Source: Paenisporosarcina indica (GTDB lineage Bacteria > Bacillota > Bacilli > Bacillales_A > Planococcaceae). From it: a DNA stretch of 64,000 bases. This document shows, piece after piece, positions 35,293-44,655 of the stretch. The stretch lies in the NCBI RefSeq assembly GCF_001939075.1, contig NZ_MPTA01000001.1:992001-1056000 (forward strand). The letters are read 5' to 3'. Under the pieces are notes generated by a model, which did no database searches, was not told where the DNA came from, and worked only from the letters and a program-made list of their open reading frames with translations. Made by a program: the position numbers and the translations under genes. Every line of letters begins with the position of its first letter. The stretch's first letter is position 1.

Positions 35293-35850
35293 TTATGCTC
35301 TTGAAACGTAAGCAGCTTCTGTCGTGTTAATGATTAATTTATCCCCTTCATTAATGAAGAATGGAACTTGTACGGATAAACCAGTTTCTAAAATTGCCGG
35401 CTTGGTACCACCACTAGCTGTATCGCCTTTAATTCCTGGCTCCGTTTCTGTTACTTCTAATACAACTGAGTTAGGTAATTCAACACCTAACATTTCACCT
35501 TGGTACTGCATAATATGAACTTCCATATTTTCACGCAGGAATTTTAATTCATATTCGATTTGTTTTGTTTCAAGTTCAATTTGCTCGTAAGATTCAGTAT
35601 CCATGAAGTTGTGTGTATCACCGTTAGCATATAAATATTGCATTTTACGATTATCAATCTGTGCTTTCGCAACTTTTTCACCAGCACGGAAAGTTTTTTC
35701 ATTTACTGCGCCCGTGCGGATATTACGAAGTTTTGATCGTACAAATGCTGCACCTTTTCCAGGTTTTACGTGTTGGAAATCAAGAACGCGCCAAATACCG
35801 CCGTCCACTTCAATTGTTAAACCTGTTTTAAAATCATTTACTGAAATCAT
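35293..35850 (-). CDS. efp: Translation elongation factor P
   Basis: A 185-residue EF-P, relieving ribosome stalling at polyproline. Begins [18 protein letters not shown]; the loop residue for modification is within [13 protein letters not shown] (Lys32 of the PGKG tip), and the C-terminus has [32 protein letters not shown] precedes the ATG. It follows papA by 16 bases. Confidence 0.97.
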   Translation of the reverse strand: MISVNDFKTGLTIEVDGGIWRVLDFQHVKPGKGAAFVRSKLRNIRTGAVNEKTFRAGEKVAKAQIDNRKMQYLYANGDTHNFMDTESYEQIELETKQIEYELKFLRENMEVHIMQYQGEMLGVELPNSVVLEVTETEPGIKGDTASGGTKPAILETGLSVQVPFFINEGDKLIINTTEAAYVSRA

Positions 35851-35866
35851 CTATGTTCCTCCAAAA

Positions 35867-36928
35867 TTATAGGATTAGTAACTCTTTTGTAGAATGTGTT
35901 AATTTTTCATTTCCTGTCGCTGTCATTACGATATCATCTTCAATTCGAACACCACCGACTCCAGGAACGTAGATACCAGGCTCGATTGTGACAACCATGT
36001 TTTCCTTAAGAACCGTTTCCGAACGGAATGATAACCCTGGGCCTTCATGTACCTCTAAGCCAATCCCATGACCCAAAGAATGTCCAAAAGCTTCGCCATA
36101 ACCTTTTGATTTGATGTAATCACGGGCAACAGCATCGGCTTCAATGCCCGTCATGCCTGGTTTCACTTTCTCTAATGACAATAATTGTGAATCCAAGACA
36201 ATCTGGTATATTTCTTTTAATTGTTCGCTAGGTTCACCAACAGCAACTGTTCTAGTAATGTCTGAGATGTATCCATTATACAATGCACCAAAATCTAATG
36301 TAACAAAATCACCTTTTTCAATCACTTTATCACTTGCCACGCCATGTGGAAGTGCAGACCGCAGTCCTGATGCTACAATAATATCGAATGAAGATGATGA
36401 TGCGCCCTGTTTGCGCATAAAGAATTCAAGTTCATTGGAAACTTCTAATTCTGTTTTTCCAGGTGCGATAAAAGAAATGATATGTTCAAAAGCCGCATCC
36501 GCAATGTCTGCGGCAGCCTTAATAATTCTAATCTCTTGTGGCGTCTTAATCAAGCGGATTTTTTCCACTAAACCCGAAACCGGAATAAGTTCAGGATTTA
36601 CAGCCTTTTTATAACTTTCATACATCGCATATGTCATATCATCTTTTTCAAAACCAACATTTTTTACACCCATTTTTTCTAACTGTACGCCAACTTCTTC
36701 AATTAATGGTTTGGTATGTTGAACAATTTCAAATCCCGAAATCTGCTTTGCGGCTTGTTCGGTATATCGGAAATCCGTGATGAATACCGCTTGATCTTTC
36801 GACACGACTGCAACTCCAGCGGTTCCCGTGAAATCAGTTATGTATCTGCGATTGTACCCACTTGTAATAAGTAAAGCATCAATTTGGTGTTCTTCTAAAG
36901 CTTGGCGTAATTTGGCTAGTTTCTCCAT
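35867..36928 (-). CDS. papA: Xaa-Pro aminopeptidase (YqhT, M24 family)
   Basis: A 353-residue M24 metallopeptidase, cytosolic, removing an N-terminal residue before proline. The creatinase-like N-terminal domain occupies about 1-125. Metal ligands are visible in TLDFGALYNGYISDITRT (two Asp), GHGIGLEVHEGP (His), TIEPGIY (Glu) and GGVRIEDD (Glu). It lies between aroQ and efp with almost no spacing: aroQ's stop is adjacent to its start codon region. Confidence 0.94.
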   Translation of the reverse strand: MEKLAKLRQALEEHQIDALLITSGYNRRYITDFTGTAGVAVVSKDQAVFITDFRYTEQAAKQISGFEIVQHTKPLIEEVGVQLEKMGVKNVGFEKDDMTYAMYESYKKAVNPELIPVSGLVEKIRLIKTPQEIRIIKAAADIADAAFEHIISFIAPGKTELEVSNELEFFMRKQGASSSSFDIIVASGLRSALPHGVASDKVIEKGDFVTLDFGALYNGYISDITRTVAVGEPSEQLKEIYQIVLDSQLLSLEKVKPGMTGIEADAVARDYIKSKGYGEAFGHSLGHGIGLEVHEGPGLSFRSETVLKENMVVTIEPGIYVPGVGGVRIEDDIVMTATGNEKLTHSTKELLIL

Positions 36929-37372
36929 TTAAGATTCCCCTTTTCTTCTATGTAAAAATGTTTCTAGTGCCAGAGTATAGCCATATGTTCCTAGTCCACA
37001 AATTTGACCTAAACAAACAGCGGACAAAATGGTTTGATGACGGAAACTTTCACGGCTATGGATGTTAGAGATATGAACTTCAATGACTGGGATGGAAATG
37101 GCCGAAATTGCATCACGTATCGCGTAACTCGTATGCGAATAAGCACCTGGGTTAAAAATGATGCCATCGAATTGATCATCTTCTGCAAGATGAATCCAAT
37201 CTATTAATTCGCCTTCATGATTGGATTGCTTGCAGTCAATTTGAACATTCGAGCGTTCACCATGAGCGATAAGCGATTGTGTTAAGTCTTCTAACGTTTC
37301 TGATCCATAAATAGCAGGTTCACGTTTTCCTAAACGGTTTAGGTTCGGACCATTTAGACATAGAATCTTCAT
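36929..37372 (-). CDS. aroQ: Type II 3-dehydroquinate dehydratase
   Basis: A 147-residue shikimate-pathway enzyme. LNGPNLNRLGKREPAIYG (catalytic Arg/Tyr region), FNPGAYSHTSYAIRDA and EVHISNIHSRESFRH are diagnostic. Two ATGs are in tandem; the second has the better spacing (7 bases) from GGAGG. Confidence 0.96.
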   Translation of the reverse strand: MKILCLNGPNLNRLGKREPAIYGSETLEDLTQSLIAHGERSNVQIDCKQSNHEGELIDWIHLAEDDQFDGIIFNPGAYSHTSYAIRDAISAISIPVIEVHISNIHSRESFRHQTILSAVCLGQICGLGTYGYTLALETFLHRRKGES

Positions 37373-37432
37373 CATCTTTCCTCCAATTCCATTGTGCTCC
37401 CTTCATTTTATCATAACAAGCCAACGCAGCAA

Positions 37433-37855
37433 CTACTTTCGTTTGTCATCGTAAACTGTTCGATCATAGTAGACAATCGTTTCTGCAAGTGCACGTGTTA
37501 TTAATAGTATAACTGTTAATATTGGAATCGAATGCCAACCAACATGCTTGAAATCCATATATATCAGCCACTCAAGAAGTACCCACAATGCAAAACCCGA
37601 TACAATCGACGTGTAAATGGCAGGAAACTTTTTGACGATCAATAAAATGCACATAAAGACTGATATTGCTATAAAAATCAGCACAAATGTAAAAACCCAC
37701 TTTAACTCTTTGGGTGCTGTAGGATAAAAGAGCAATCTTTTTGTCCAATTTAATGGGTGCCACGAAATAAAATTAAAAACATGCAGAAAACCGATCATAC
37801 AAGTTAGTACGAATGCATGAGCTGAAGAAATCCATAAAAAGTGTGTTCCTTTCAT
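37433..37855 (-). CDS. yqhR: YqhR-like membrane protein
   Basis: About 140 residues with four hydrophobic segments (roughly 8-27, 52-75, 79-99, 110-128). Assignment to YqhR rests on position (upstream of aroQ-papA-efp), the WHPLNWTKRLLFYPTAPKELKW motif and topology. Function unknown. A GTG three codons upstream is an alternative start; the ATG is 12 bases from AAAGGA. Confidence 0.75.
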   Translation of the reverse strand: MKGTHFLWISSAHAFVLTCMIGFLHVFNFISWHPLNWTKRLLFYPTAPKELKWVFTFVLIFIAISVFMCILLIVKKFPAIYTSIVSGFALWVLLEWLIYMDFKHVGWHSIPILTVILLITRALAETIVYYDRTVYDDKRK

Positions 37856-38187
37856 TCTAATCACAATCCTTTCTACCCCTCAATTTTGACTTAAGCTGCA
37901 CACTCTATTCAGCTTGATAGTGATTTACCCAAATAATTTAGTGAATTTATCCTTATTCTTATTGTTTATGCTAACTGAATTCAAAAACGGGCTGTCTAAT
38001 AAGTCCCTAATCTTCCATAACCCGCATCGGCGATCACCGTTTTTGGCATCGCTAAACTAGACGCTGCTAGTTTCTCTAAGTAATTTCATGTTGTTGTCTA
38101 TATTTATCCAGGCGAGGTAAGAAGTTATCGCGAATCTTATTTTTATTGCTAGGTTGTATATAACGTTGATTTTTAAACACTTTATAG

Positions 38188-38358
38188 ATTGTAGTGGAAG
38201 GCGGCGACTCCTGCGGGATCAGCGGGACAGGTGAGACCCCGCAGTGGAGCGAAGCGACCGAGGAGGCTCACAGCCCGCCCCGCGGAAAACGTCCGCCTGT
38301 TTCTGCATCGCTACGCTAGCTTCGAAACATGAAAGTACGTTGTAACGGAAATCAACAG
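38188..38358 (+). repeat. GC-rich Bacillales intergenic repeat, long copy
   Basis: About 171 bases beginning ATTGTAGTGGAAGGCGGCG, with CTGCGGG, GAGACCCCGCAG, GAGGAGGCTCA, CCGCCCCGCGGAAA blocks, and ending at ATCAACAG. The central part folds into GC-rich hairpins, in strong contrast to the AT-rich surroundings. I know this sequence type as a frequent intergenic repeat in Bacillaceae and relatives; a deleted copy lies at 116-199. Confidence 0.8.
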
Positions 38359-38375
38359 CATCATTTTTATATAAA

Positions 38376-38428
38376 AAGAGGGCTGCCCTTAAAAGTCATT
38401 TTCTATGACTTTTGGGACAGCCCCTTTT
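38376..38428 (-). terminator. Terminator after nrdJ
   Basis: Long hairpin (GGGGCTGTCCCAAAAGTCAT, five-base loop, near-complement) followed by TTTTTAT on the minus strand, about 40 bases beyond the nrdJ stop. The arm looks like the end of an IS1182-type transposon, so it may have been recruited from one. Confidence 0.75.
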
Positions 38429-38465
38429 TGATTTTCGATTAAGAGTGGTTCCTATGCTTTTCTTT

Positions 38466-41030
38466 CTACAATCCACATTTTAATTGTGCACCACAGTTCG
38501 TACAAGTATTACACCCACCCATTTCCTCTACCGTACCTTGACGGCAAACTGGACAGGTATTCCCTACTTCTGATCCGATGTTCACATTTGTTGAACGCAA
38601 GGCTTGAATCGTATCAACCAAAACAATTGGACGTTTTTGAATCACTTGTTCTTCTTGATGATGGTCATCCATTACGTTTTCTTCAGCCTTAAGGGTTAAT
38701 ACTTGCGCATCACGGCTTCCATCCACGTAAACTGTTCCACCTTTTGCTCCACCTCGATAAAGACGCTCATAGACACCTTGAACTTGTTCAACCGTATAGC
38801 CACGAGGTGCATTTACGGTTTTAGATATCGAACTATCAATCCAACGTTGAATAATACATTGAACATCCGCATGAGCTTCTGGTGCCAACTCCATTGAAGC
38901 GACAAACCACTCTGGTAAGTTTTGTTCATCTACACTTGGATTCTTTGCTAAATATTCTTGTACGATATCCGCTTTCACTTCAATGAATTTACCTAGACGT
39001 CCACTACGGTAATATGTGAAGGAGAAATAAGGTTCTAACCCCGTAGCAACGCCGACCATAGTCCCAGTAGACCCAGTTGGTGCGACCGTCAATAAATGAG
39101 AATTTCGGATGCCGCTCGCACTGATTTTCTCACGAATATGTTGTGGCATTTTTTTCATAAATCCTGTATTCGTGAATGCTTCACGCAAACGTCTTGTTTC
39201 GTCTTCGTTTTCACCTTGTAAAAATGGAAAACTGCCTCGTTCAATTGCAAGATCTGCAGAGGTTTCATATGCCGTAACGGCAATTGTTTCAAATATTTGA
39301 TCGACCAATATGTTACCTTCAGCCGAACCGTATTCTTTTTCACAATATATGAGAAGATCAGCTAGGCCCATGACTCCAAGACCTACTCGTCGTTCACCTA
39401 GCGCTTGTACTTTATTTTGTTCCAAGAAATAAGGCGTGGCATCGATCACGTTGTCTTGCATGCGAACACCAACACGTACTGTTTCTTTTAAACTCTCAAA
39501 ATCTACAGTTTTAGTTTCTTTATTTGCAAATTGCGCTAAGTTCACTGCTGCTAAGTTACAAACAGAGTATGGTGCTAAAGGTTGTTCGCCACATGGATTC
39601 GTTGCAACAACTTGTTGTCCATATGCTTTTGCATTCGTCATGTCATTTGCATTGTCAATAAAGAAAATTCCTGGTTCTGCAGAATACGTTGCACAAACAT
39701 TTATTAAGTTCCATAATTCTTTCGCTTTCATGGTACGGTAAGTACGCACTTCATATCCAAGTTTTTCCCATTCTCTTACGTCGCCAATTTCATGCCATTT
39801 TTCATTGTAGTCTGCCATTTCATCCGGCGTATACGATTCGACAGCCGGGAATCGTAGATCATAATCTGAATCTTCTTCAACTGCTCTCATAAAATCATCG
39901 GTTAATGTAACTGAAATATTGGCACCAGTTAGAAACTCTGAGTTGTGAACACTGAATGTTCCACCATCCTCTAATTTTGTCTCTGCATCTCGAATAATGG
40001 CGTTATTAAATCCACCTTGACCAGGAATGGTTTTGTAATTAACAATCCCTTGATACATGGCTTCTTCTTGTTGCGACAAAGCTTTAAATTTAAGTTTGTC
40101 TTTTGCCAATTGTTTAATGGTTTCATCGCTTGTGTTTTCAATTAAGAAACGGAGAATTCTTGGGTTCTGCATTTTCGAGATAATAAATTCTGCAATATCA
40201 GGATGCCAATCCGCTAACATAATCATTTGGGCACCTCTACGACTGCCACCTTGCTCGACTAAGTGTGTTAATTTCGCAATATCATCCAACCATGACACCG
40301 ATCCAGACGATTTTCCGTTAACGCCACGTGCAAGTGTATTTCTTGGACGAAGTGTTGAACCATTGGTACCAACACCACCACCACGACTCATGATTTCCAT
40401 TACTTGCTTACGGTGATCTGAAATCCCTTCACGTGAATCGGGGACGAAAGGCATTACGTAACAGTTAAAATATGTTACATCCGTCTCTGCTCCCGCTCCA
40501 TAAATTACGCGACCAGCAGGAATGAATTTTAACGAAACCAGCTGTTGATAAAACTTTTCAAACCATACTCTCCGTTTTTCTTCTGTCTTTTCAACAGAAG
40601 CAAGCCCTGTAGCATTTCGTTTAGCGATTTGTTCGTAAAAAACTTCAAGTGGCTTTTCAATAACATGAACTGAACGAGTAACGATTCCTAATTCTTGTTC
40701 ATCAGGGTCATCAATCGCACTTCTATAACTCTCTTCAATTAATACTTGTGCCTTGTTCGTAGTTCGATCAATCGATACAATATAACCTAGTCCACGGGCT
40801 GGGAATTTCGGGTCTTCTTTTACCGTCAATACGACAAAATCTCCTACTTTTAACGTCTTTTTCTCCGTGTCTTTAAATGAATAGCGGTCAATCATGACTA
40901 ATCGAGAAACACCCTTGTGAGTTAATGTCATGTCAGTGGTTATTGGATATACTTGTGGAAATAATGCGATGTCTTTGTTTAAAGATTCAACGTTTAACTT
41001 ATTATGGTTTTGATTTGATAATAGTACCAT
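38466..41030 (-). CDS. nrdJ: Adenosylcobalamin-dependent (class II) ribonucleotide reductase
   Basis: An 854-residue class II reductase converting ribonucleotides to deoxyribonucleotides with adenosylcobalamin. Visible: VATNPCGEQPLAPYSVCNLAAVNL (active-site cysteine), GRRVGLGVMGLAD-like block, TGSTGTMVGVATGLEPYFSF, and a C-terminal Cys-rich tail (CPVCRQGTVEEMGGCNTCTNCGAQLKCGL region) that carries redox or zinc cysteines. Reading is open ten codons further upstream, but AGGAGG six bases before the ATG at 41030 fixes the start. NrdR boxes lie upstream. With MutAB it makes two B12-dependent enzymes in this window. Confidence 0.95.
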   Translation of the reverse strand: MVLLSNQNHNKLNVESLNKDIALFPQVYPITTDMTLTHKGVSRLVMIDRYSFKDTEKKTLKVGDFVVLTVKEDPKFPARGLGYIVSIDRTTNKAQVLIEESYRSAIDDPDEQELGIVTRSVHVIEKPLEVFYEQIAKRNATGLASVEKTEEKRRVWFEKFYQQLVSLKFIPAGRVIYGAGAETDVTYFNCYVMPFVPDSREGISDHRKQVMEIMSRGGGVGTNGSTLRPRNTLARGVNGKSSGSVSWLDDIAKLTHLVEQGGSRRGAQMIMLADWHPDIAEFIISKMQNPRILRFLIENTSDETIKQLAKDKLKFKALSQQEEAMYQGIVNYKTIPGQGGFNNAIIRDAETKLEDGGTFSVHNSEFLTGANISVTLTDDFMRAVEEDSDYDLRFPAVESYTPDEMADYNEKWHEIGDVREWEKLGYEVRTYRTMKAKELWNLINVCATYSAEPGIFFIDNANDMTNAKAYGQQVVATNPCGEQPLAPYSVCNLAAVNLAQFANKETKTVDFESLKETVRVGVRMQDNVIDATPYFLEQNKVQALGERRVGLGVMGLADLLIYCEKEYGSAEGNILVDQIFETIAVTAYETSADLAIERGSFPFLQGENEDETRRLREAFTNTGFMKKMPQHIREKISASGIRNSHLLTVAPTGSTGTMVGVATGLEPYFSFTYYRSGRLGKFIEVKADIVQEYLAKNPSVDEQNLPEWFVASMELAPEAHADVQCIIQRWIDSSISKTVNAPRGYTVEQVQGVYERLYRGGAKGGTVYVDGSRDAQVLTLKAEENVMDDHHQEEQVIQKRPIVLVDTIQALRSTNVNIGSEVGNTCPVCRQGTVEEMGGCNTCTNCGAQLKCGL

Positions 41031-41075
41031 TTTATTCCTCCTCATTTGATAGAGCAGCACCTATAAAGTGAAAAA

Positions 41076-41123
41076 ACACTATATATAGTATAACTTATGA
41101 AATAAGGGTACTACATATTGAAT
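41076..41123 (-). promoter_or_regulatory. Paired NrdR boxes ahead of nrdJ
   Basis: Box 1 at 41076-41091 (ACACTATATATAGTAT) agrees with ACACWATATATWGTGT at 15 of 16 positions. Box 2 at 41108-41123 agrees at about 11 of 16. They start exactly 32 bp apart, three helical turns, the spacing seen for NrdR tetramer binding. Box 1 is about 46 bases upstream of the start codon. Confidence 0.7.
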
Positions 41124-41290
41124 TCTTCTGCAAATAATAGATTCTTCTCCCAACCTATACAAATCACCGTCTATAGGTTTTTGGGCTTAATTTCTCGATT
41201 AAATTAGTCCAAATAGACTAGTTAAATAGATTGCATTAATCTGTATGATTAATAGATTTTTAATAGATTAGGTACCGATTTATTACGACA

Positions 41291-42127
41291 TTATTTTCGA
41301 TATGTCCATTCATCATTCGCATATCGTTTTGTTTCTAAAGCATGAACATATTCTAGCTGATCAATAGTAAGTGAATAAGGTTGCAAATCAATATCTAATC
41401 CTGCTTTAAATCCTTCTTTAAAAGCTTTAACACACTCTTCAATGGTTACAGGCGTATCCCGTAAACGATTGATTGCTACTGCTTTACTTGGCAAACCTTT
41501 ACAGACACGGTCCTTGACAGCATCCGAAGAGTATTTAAAAAGTGATACTAACTTATCTTCATCTAAATCCAGTAAAATAGCACCGTGTTGGAGAATTACG
41601 CCTTTTTGTCGTGTTTGTGCACTCCCGGCTACTTTTTTACCTTCAACTACTAATTCATACCATGAAGGTGCATCAAAACAAACAGCACTTTTTGGATTTT
41701 TCAAATCATTCTTTTTTTCCGCTGTGTCAGGCACCGAAAAATAAGCATCTAACCCAAGGTTTTGGAAACCGATTAATAACCCCTCACTTAGTACCCGATA
41801 CGCTTCGGTCACTGTAACTGGCATGTTTGGGTAATTTTCACTAACAATAATGCTATATGTTAATTCATGTTCGTGTAAAACGCCACGTCCACCAGTAGGT
41901 CGACGAACAAATCCTAAATTGTGTTTTTTAACTTCTTCCATATTAATTTCTTTATCCACATTTTGAAAATAGCCAATTGATAAGGTCGGCGGATTCCATC
42001 CATAAAAACGTAGAATTGGTGGAAGGATACCTTCACTATGCCAATCAAGCAATGTTTCATCTAAAGCCATATTAAAGGATGGACTACAAGCACCTGAATT
42101 AATAAAGTACCAGGTTGGTTTTGTCAT
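41291..42127 (-). CDS. lipM: Octanoyl-[carrier protein] transferase LipM
   Basis: A 278-residue BPL/LipA-B fold protein that moves octanoyl from ACP to GcvH in the B. subtilis-type lipoate pathway. [20 protein letters not shown], the cysteine region [27 protein letters not shown] and the end KRYANDEW are typical. AAGGAGG stands seven bases before the chosen ATG; an open frame extends 12 codons further. Lipoylation serves both BkdB and the glycine cleavage system encoded here. Confidence 0.93.
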   Translation of the reverse strand: MTKPTWYFINSGACSPSFNMALDETLLDWHSEGILPPILRFYGWNPPTLSIGYFQNVDKEINMEEVKKHNLGFVRRPTGGRGVLHEHELTYSIIVSENYPNMPVTVTEAYRVLSEGLLIGFQNLGLDAYFSVPDTAEKKNDLKNPKSAVCFDAPSWYELVVEGKKVAGSAQTRQKGVILQHGAILLDLDEDKLVSLFKYSSDAVKDRVCKGLPSKAVAINRLRDTPVTIEECVKAFKEGFKAGLDIDLQPYSLTIDQLEYVHALETKRYANDEWTYRK

Positions 42128-42168
42128 GTAACTACCTCCTTGCAATGTTATCCATATTAACAAACAGA

Positions 42169-42198
42169 TTGTATTGTGGCTATACTTTCTTTTATAAT
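42169..42198 (+). promoter_or_regulatory. Probable sigma-A promoter of yqhL
   Basis: TTGTAT, 18 bases, then perfect TATAAT (42193-42198), about 30 bases upstream of the yqhL GTG, in the divergent gap with lipM. Confidence 0.5.
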
Positions 42199-42228
42199 AG
42201 ATATAGAGATAGAAAGGGGAAAGTTGTT

Positions 42229-42609
42229 GTGGAAATTTTATATGTCATCGCTGCCGCTCTTGTCGGGATATTGGTCTATTTTTTAGTGTCATCATTCCGA
42301 CTGAAAAAAGCAGTTACAGGTTTAACACAAGAACAGTTTATTGAAGGATATCGTAAAGCTCAACTAGTAGATGTTCGTGAACCAAAAGAATTTGAAGGTG
42401 GACACATTCTAGGGGCTAGAAACATTCCTTCATCACAATTGCGACAACGCTACAAAGAAATACGCCCTGACAAACCCGTGTATTTATACTGTCAAAACAG
42501 CGCAAGAAGTGCAAGAACAGCTTTATTGTTAAAGAAAAAAGGCTATAATCAAATTTTTCAGTTACAAGGCGGTTTCCGTCAGTGGACTGGTAAAATAAAA
42601 ACAAAATAA
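42229..42609 (+). CDS. yqhL: Membrane-anchored rhodanese-like protein YqhL
   Basis: A 126-residue protein with an N-terminal TM segment (about 3-22) and a single rhodanese domain, active-site loop CQNSARS near residue 84. Predicted sulfurtransferase at the inner membrane face, substrate unknown. The GTG start is set by AAAGGGGAAAG and by where the membrane segment begins. Divergent from lipM, as in related genomes. Confidence 0.9.
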   Translation: MEILYVIAAALVGILVYFLVSSFRLKKAVTGLTQEQFIEGYRKAQLVDVREPKEFEGGHILGARNIPSSQLRQRYKEIRPDKPVYLYCQNSARSARTALLLKKKGYNQIFQLQGGFRQWTGKIKTK

Positions 42610-42617
42610 TACAGGAC

Positions 42618-42646
42618 AAGTTCTTCCTTTAGGAGGAACTTTTTTT
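42618..42646 (+). terminator. Intrinsic terminator after yqhL
   Basis: AAGTTCTTCCT/AGGAGGAACTT stem and seven T residues, nine bases beyond the yqhL stop. Confidence 0.85.
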
Positions 42647-42692
42647 AAACTGAATCGTTTAATTTTTTGAGTCATATCCTTAGGAGGCTAAC

Positions 42693-43961
42693 TTGAAACC
42701 AACCACACTATTTCCTCACAATGAAGATACTAGACATTCACTACCGCACTATGCGGATGCTGCAATAGTCTCTAATCGAATAATTGAAACGCTTGAAAAT
42801 AAATTGCCAGGTCCATGGCAACATATTTACATTCATGAAACGATTTCACAACTAGATACCAATGTCCTTGAAATGATGGAAAAAGGACTGTTGAATTTCG
42901 AATCGCTTTGTCATATATATGAATCTCGCACGCTTGGTAAAGTAGCAACTACTTCAGATGATACTAACGATAGCCAATTGCAGATTGTCAATACATTTGA
43001 AAACCAACTCATTTATTTTCCTGAACATGAAATTGCTTTAGCAGGTATTTATTTCTACACATCCGACCATAGCTGGCCAGAATTGCAATGCTTTGCACAG
43101 TCCACTGAGAAAGCACTAGCATTTTTACAAGATGTCAATGAAAAACTGCGCCAAATGTTGATGCAGTCAGTTACTTACTTGGTGGATACAGAAGAGGGTG
43201 TGAAACGGAGAAACTACGGCGAACACTCTGGAGTTAGTCGTGAAGAGGTTATGTTAGAGGATACGATTAAACAAGACATCTTTCGTTCCATCGACCAATT
43301 CTTCACTGCAGATGGACAATTCTTTAAGGAGTACGGTTTACCATATAAGCGAGGGATTTTGCTTTATGGCTCACCTGGAAACGGAAAAACTACATTAGTT
43401 AAGTCTATCACTGGTACTACGAATGCACCTGTTGTGTATTGGCAAATAACTGAATTTACAGGAAGTCATTCCATACAAGAAGTATTTGGTATTGTCACAA
43501 GACTAGCTCCAGCAATCCTAGTAATCGAGGATATTGACTCGATGCCGGATTATACACGTTCTGTCTTTTTAAACACACTGGATGGCACTCAATCACGAGA
43601 AGGACTGTTTATAATCGGCACGACAAACTACCCTCAAAAAATCGATCCAGCATTGATCAATCGTGCCGGTAGATTTGACCGAGCATACGAAATACCATCA
43701 CCATCTGTTCAAGTTCGTGAATATTATTTGAAGAAATTAGATTTAAAGAATATTTTTTCTGCAGATCAATTGGTTGATATGGCAAAGCTTACAAAAGGAT
43801 TATCCATTTCACAATTAAATGAATTATATATGTCTGTTGCTTTAAATTGGCATTATGATGGAGAACTTGCTTATCAGGATCGGATACAAGAATTACAAAA
43901 GCAAAATAAACGTTCGAAAAAAAATGATTGGGAAAACGCAGAAACAGCGATTGGATTTTAA
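42693..43961 (+). CDS. YjoB-like AAA ATPase
   Basis: A 422-residue protein with an unassigned N-terminal domain (1-185) and one C-terminal AAA domain: Walker A LYGSPGNGKTTLV (near 226), Walker B AILVIEDID, sensor-1 GTTN and arginine-finger region NRAGRFDRAYEIP. No membrane segment. Length and arrangement resemble B. subtilis YjoB (423 residues, a sigma-W-controlled chaperone-like ATPase). Start is TTG, five bases after AGGAGG. It stands alone between yqhL and the gcv operon, where B. subtilis has unrelated genes. Confidence 0.75.
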   Translation: MKPTTLFPHNEDTRHSLPHYADAAIVSNRIIETLENKLPGPWQHIYIHETISQLDTNVLEMMEKGLLNFESLCHIYESRTLGKVATTSDDTNDSQLQIVNTFENQLIYFPEHEIALAGIYFYTSDHSWPELQCFAQSTEKALAFLQDVNEKLRQMLMQSVTYLVDTEEGVKRRNYGEHSGVSREEVMLEDTIKQDIFRSIDQFFTADGQFFKEYGLPYKRGILLYGSPGNGKTTLVKSITGTTNAPVVYWQITEFTGSHSIQEVFGIVTRLAPAILVIEDIDSMPDYTRSVFLNTLDGTQSREGLFIIGTTNYPQKIDPALINRAGRFDRAYEIPSPSVQVREYYLKKLDLKNIFSADQLVDMAKLTKGLSISQLNELYMSVALNWHYDGELAYQDRIQELQKQNKRSKKNDWENAETAIGF

Positions 43962-44165
43962 CTAAGAAAACCTGCCAAAATGACGCCAGCTCCTTTAGTG
44001 TAATTGAAAACTGAAAAGGATTACTTTCACACCCAGATTCTCTGGTTCTCCGATCGAGATGGATGGCTGAGTGTTGCACCATGACCTAAAGAGGTTTTAT
44101 CATTTCACTGACACTCACAGAATTCCAGGTGCTTTGGACGCCGCTTTACTACTACACCATGTTCT

Positions 44166-44213
44166 AAAAAAGAGGGATAGGCGGTGACTTCGTCACTCTG
44201 CCACCCCTCTTTT
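44166..44213 (+). terminator. Terminator after the AAA ATPase gene
   Basis: Long GC-rich hairpin (AGAGGG...GGTGAC, TTC loop, GTCAC...CCCTCT) followed by TTTTT, about 205 bases beyond the ATPase stop. The A-run on the other flank lets it act on the minus strand too. Confidence 0.75.
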
Positions 44214-44495
44214 TACAGACCACCTTCTGTCCGATATGTATCCGTCGCCCCCATGCGTTCTGTTAAGTCACAGTGTCTTTGAATTGGGCAACTAGTGAAT
44301 AGTTGCTTCCTTAAGTAAACGATCGGCAAAGATGAAATTTCGACCTCCCTCTACCTTCTTTAATTTCATAAAACTCCTGTATTCATGATCTACCCGTACC
44401 AGTAGATGTAAACGTAATAATAACCTACTCAAAAAAGAAATACTAACAGTGCCAAAATTCATCTTTTGAATTAGATGCAATAAACCATCTATGGA

Positions 44496-44647
44496 GAACC
44501 AGCGCATGCGCCTTTCAGGTGGTAGCCGAAGCGGTATTATAGGAAATATTTAGTCCACTATAATTGCGAAATTTTCCAGTGACATCTTTGATAGGGTAGG
44601 AAAAGCTTGAACACTCGGTTCGGGGTAGTTCCCTATTTTATACTTTC
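44496..44647 (+). repeat. Terminator-linked intergenic repeat, copy B
   Basis: Begins GAACCAGCGCATGCGCC, has CAGGTGGTAGCC, TATAATTGCG, GAACACTCGGTTCGGGGTAG and ends ATTTTATACTTTC, the same block order as copy A. Its right end is 9 bases from the T-run of the gcvPB terminator. Confidence 0.75.
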
Positions 44648-44655
44648 ATACATTT

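Larger units (their letters stand above)
37865..38465. other. 601-bp gene-free interval with repeat and IS-end-like termini
   Basis: Contains the yqhR upstream region, an IS-end-like word (GGGCTGTCTAATAAGTC at 37989), the long GC-rich repeat (38188-38358) and the nrdJ terminator, whose arm repeats the IS-end-like word in inverse orientation. No open reading frame of credible quality. Confidence 0.7.

Noticed and set aside
41031-41290. Cobalamin riboswitch upstream of nrdJ
   Set aside because: Expected for a B12-dependent enzyme, but the B12-box words are absent; only NrdR boxes and a small hairpin at 41156-41190 are seen.
43985-44062. tRNA-like wording (TTTAGTGTAATTG and TCTGGTTCTCCGATCGA)
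   Set aside because: Arms do not pair into a cloverleaf, the T-loop is not GGTTCRA and no anticodon stem closes.
43789-44082. 97-codon minus-strand frame overlapping the end of the AAA ATPase gene
   Set aside because: Antisense shadow of the ATPase coding sequence, no ribosome binding site.
44292-44507. 71-codon minus-strand open frame before gcvPB
   Set aside because: Starts inside a repeat copy, has no ribosome binding site and no family pattern I recognise.
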